Shown here piece after piece: positions 5,326-5,845 of a stretch of DNA of 5,845 bases. Position 1 is the first letter of the stretch; every line of letters begins with the position of its first letter. Origin of the DNA: Rhodospirillaceae bacterium (GTDB taxonomy: Bacteria > Pseudomonadota > Alphaproteobacteria > UBA11136); contig JABJES010000046.1 in the NCBI GenBank assembly GCA_018663165.1, positions 1 to 5,845 on the forward strand, in the 5' to 3' direction. Below the pieces are notes generated by a model. The model was given only the letters and a program-made list of their open reading frames with translations, was not told the origin of the DNA and searched no databases. The translations under genes were made by a program, and so were the position numbers.

Positions 5326-5845
5326 ATGCAATGCCGTAACACCGCAGACACCTATGGTCAGGTCAGCATCCTGCTCCACTGGCTGATCGCCATTCTGGTG
5401 ATCTGTATGTTAATCGCCGGTTTCGTCATGGAAATGGATTTCATGGAGGACAGCGATCTCGGCCAGACGATCAAATTCTATCATGTCTCAACCGGCTTTC
5501 TTATCTTGGCGTTGATGTGCCTGCGTCTCGCCTGGTCCCTGATCGGCAGCCTGCCCGATGCGGCAAAGGGGCTTTCACCCCTGGAGGCAAAAACATCAAA
5601 GAGCGTTCACTGGCTGCTTTACGCCTTGCTCATCATTATGCCGATCTCGGGTTATGTGATGTCGGCGAGTGGCGGCAAGGAAGGCGAGCCTTTGAGAATC
5701 CTGCCCTTTTTCAAGCCCGAAATGGTGCCCAATCTGATCGGGCGTAATCATGATCTGCACGAATTTGGCGAAACGGTCCATCTGGTTCTGGCCTGGATCA
5801 TCATTGTCGTGGTGACGCTCCATATCGCGGCTGCGATCAAACACC
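5326..5845 (+). CDS. Cytochrome b561 family membrane protein (runs off right edge)
   Basis: The first 173 codons are present and the frame is open at the window end. The protein belongs to the bacterial di-heme cytochrome b561 family (CybB/YodB-like), four-helix inner-membrane proteins that pass electrons between quinols and other acceptors. Hydrophobic helices lie at about 13-33, 52-72, 93-113 and 149-171. Candidate heme ligands are H18 (LLHWL), H53 (FYHVSTG), H152 (ETVHLVL) and H166 (TLHIAAA). The 14-residue gap between the last two and the roughly 35-residue gap between the first two match the E. coli CybB pattern. PISGYVMSASGG (105-116) after helix 3 is a typical family segment. Only a short C-terminal tail should be missing. 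AAGGA (5314-5318) lies 7 nt before the ATG, a good SD. The gene is 51 nt downstream of xth; cotranscription is possible but not shown, and no terminator is visible between them. Confidence 0.93.
   Translation, partial: MQCRNTADTYGQVSILLHWLIAILVICMLIAGFVMEMDFMEDSDLGQTIKFYHVSTGFLILALMCLRLAWSLIGSLPDAAKGLSPLEAKTSKSVHWLLYALLIIMPISGYVMSASGGKEGEPLRILPFFKPEMVPNLIGRNHDLHEFGETVHLVLAWIIIVVVTLHIAAAIKH

Noticed and set aside
5292..5339. 15-residue open frame overlapping the b561 start, possible leader peptide
   Set aside because: Its only SD-like bases (AGG) abut the ATG directly, the codons show no regulatory pattern, and no attenuator hairpin is visible nearby.
1..5845. Search for mobile elements, CRISPR arrays, tRNA/rRNA genes, riboswitches, toxin-antitoxin or defence genes
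   Set aside because: No terminal inverted repeats, transposase or integrase motifs, spaced direct repeats or tRNA-like cloverleaf were seen. Nearly all of the window is taken up by recognised genes.

Overview
The window looks like ordinary chromosomal housekeeping sequence from an alphaproteobacterium, most plausibly a Rhodospirillales-type organism. The protein sequences and the gene neighbourhood (SPOR protein, argS, dgt, divergent A-type Fe-S carrier, exonuclease III) fit that class. A hand count gives roughly 55-59% GC in the two genes sampled. I cannot fix genus or species from the sequence alone.

Left half, minus strand: dgt (dNTP triphosphohydrolase) > argS (arginyl-tRNA synthetase) > the first 137 codons of a SPOR-domain-type membrane protein that runs off the left edge. 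The three genes are packed with no gap: dgt's stop touches argS's start (TAAATG), and argS's stop shares a base with the SPOR start (TGATG). This indicates one transcript with translational coupling. The SPOR fragment is open to the window edge and is a real gene.

A divergent intergenic region (3330-3514) separates this operon from the right half, plus strand: erpA (A-type Fe-S carrier) > a YhbS-like GNAT acetyltransferase > xth (exonuclease III-type AP endonuclease) > a cytochrome b561 truncated by the right edge. erpA and the GNAT gene are 26 nt apart and probably cotranscribed. xth has its own candidate promoter and a C-rich leader, and the b561 gene has a clear Shine-Dalgarno of its own.

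Functionally the region mixes nucleotide-pool control (dgt), translation (argS), envelope/septal peptidoglycan binding (SPOR), Fe-S maturation (erpA), base-excision repair (xth) and membrane electron transfer (b561). The genes act in separate pathways. Their adjacency is a known alphaproteobacterial gene order rather than a single machine.

I searched for an undescribed system and did not find one. There are no mobile elements, CRISPR arrays, RNA genes or defence-like genes that I can support. The items worth a second look are small: the GNAT gene lodged between erpA and xth, a C8 tract between the xth ribosome-binding site and its start codon, a 13-bp tandem duplication across the xth stop codon, and a 12-bp-period repeat in the SPOR gene's disordered tail.
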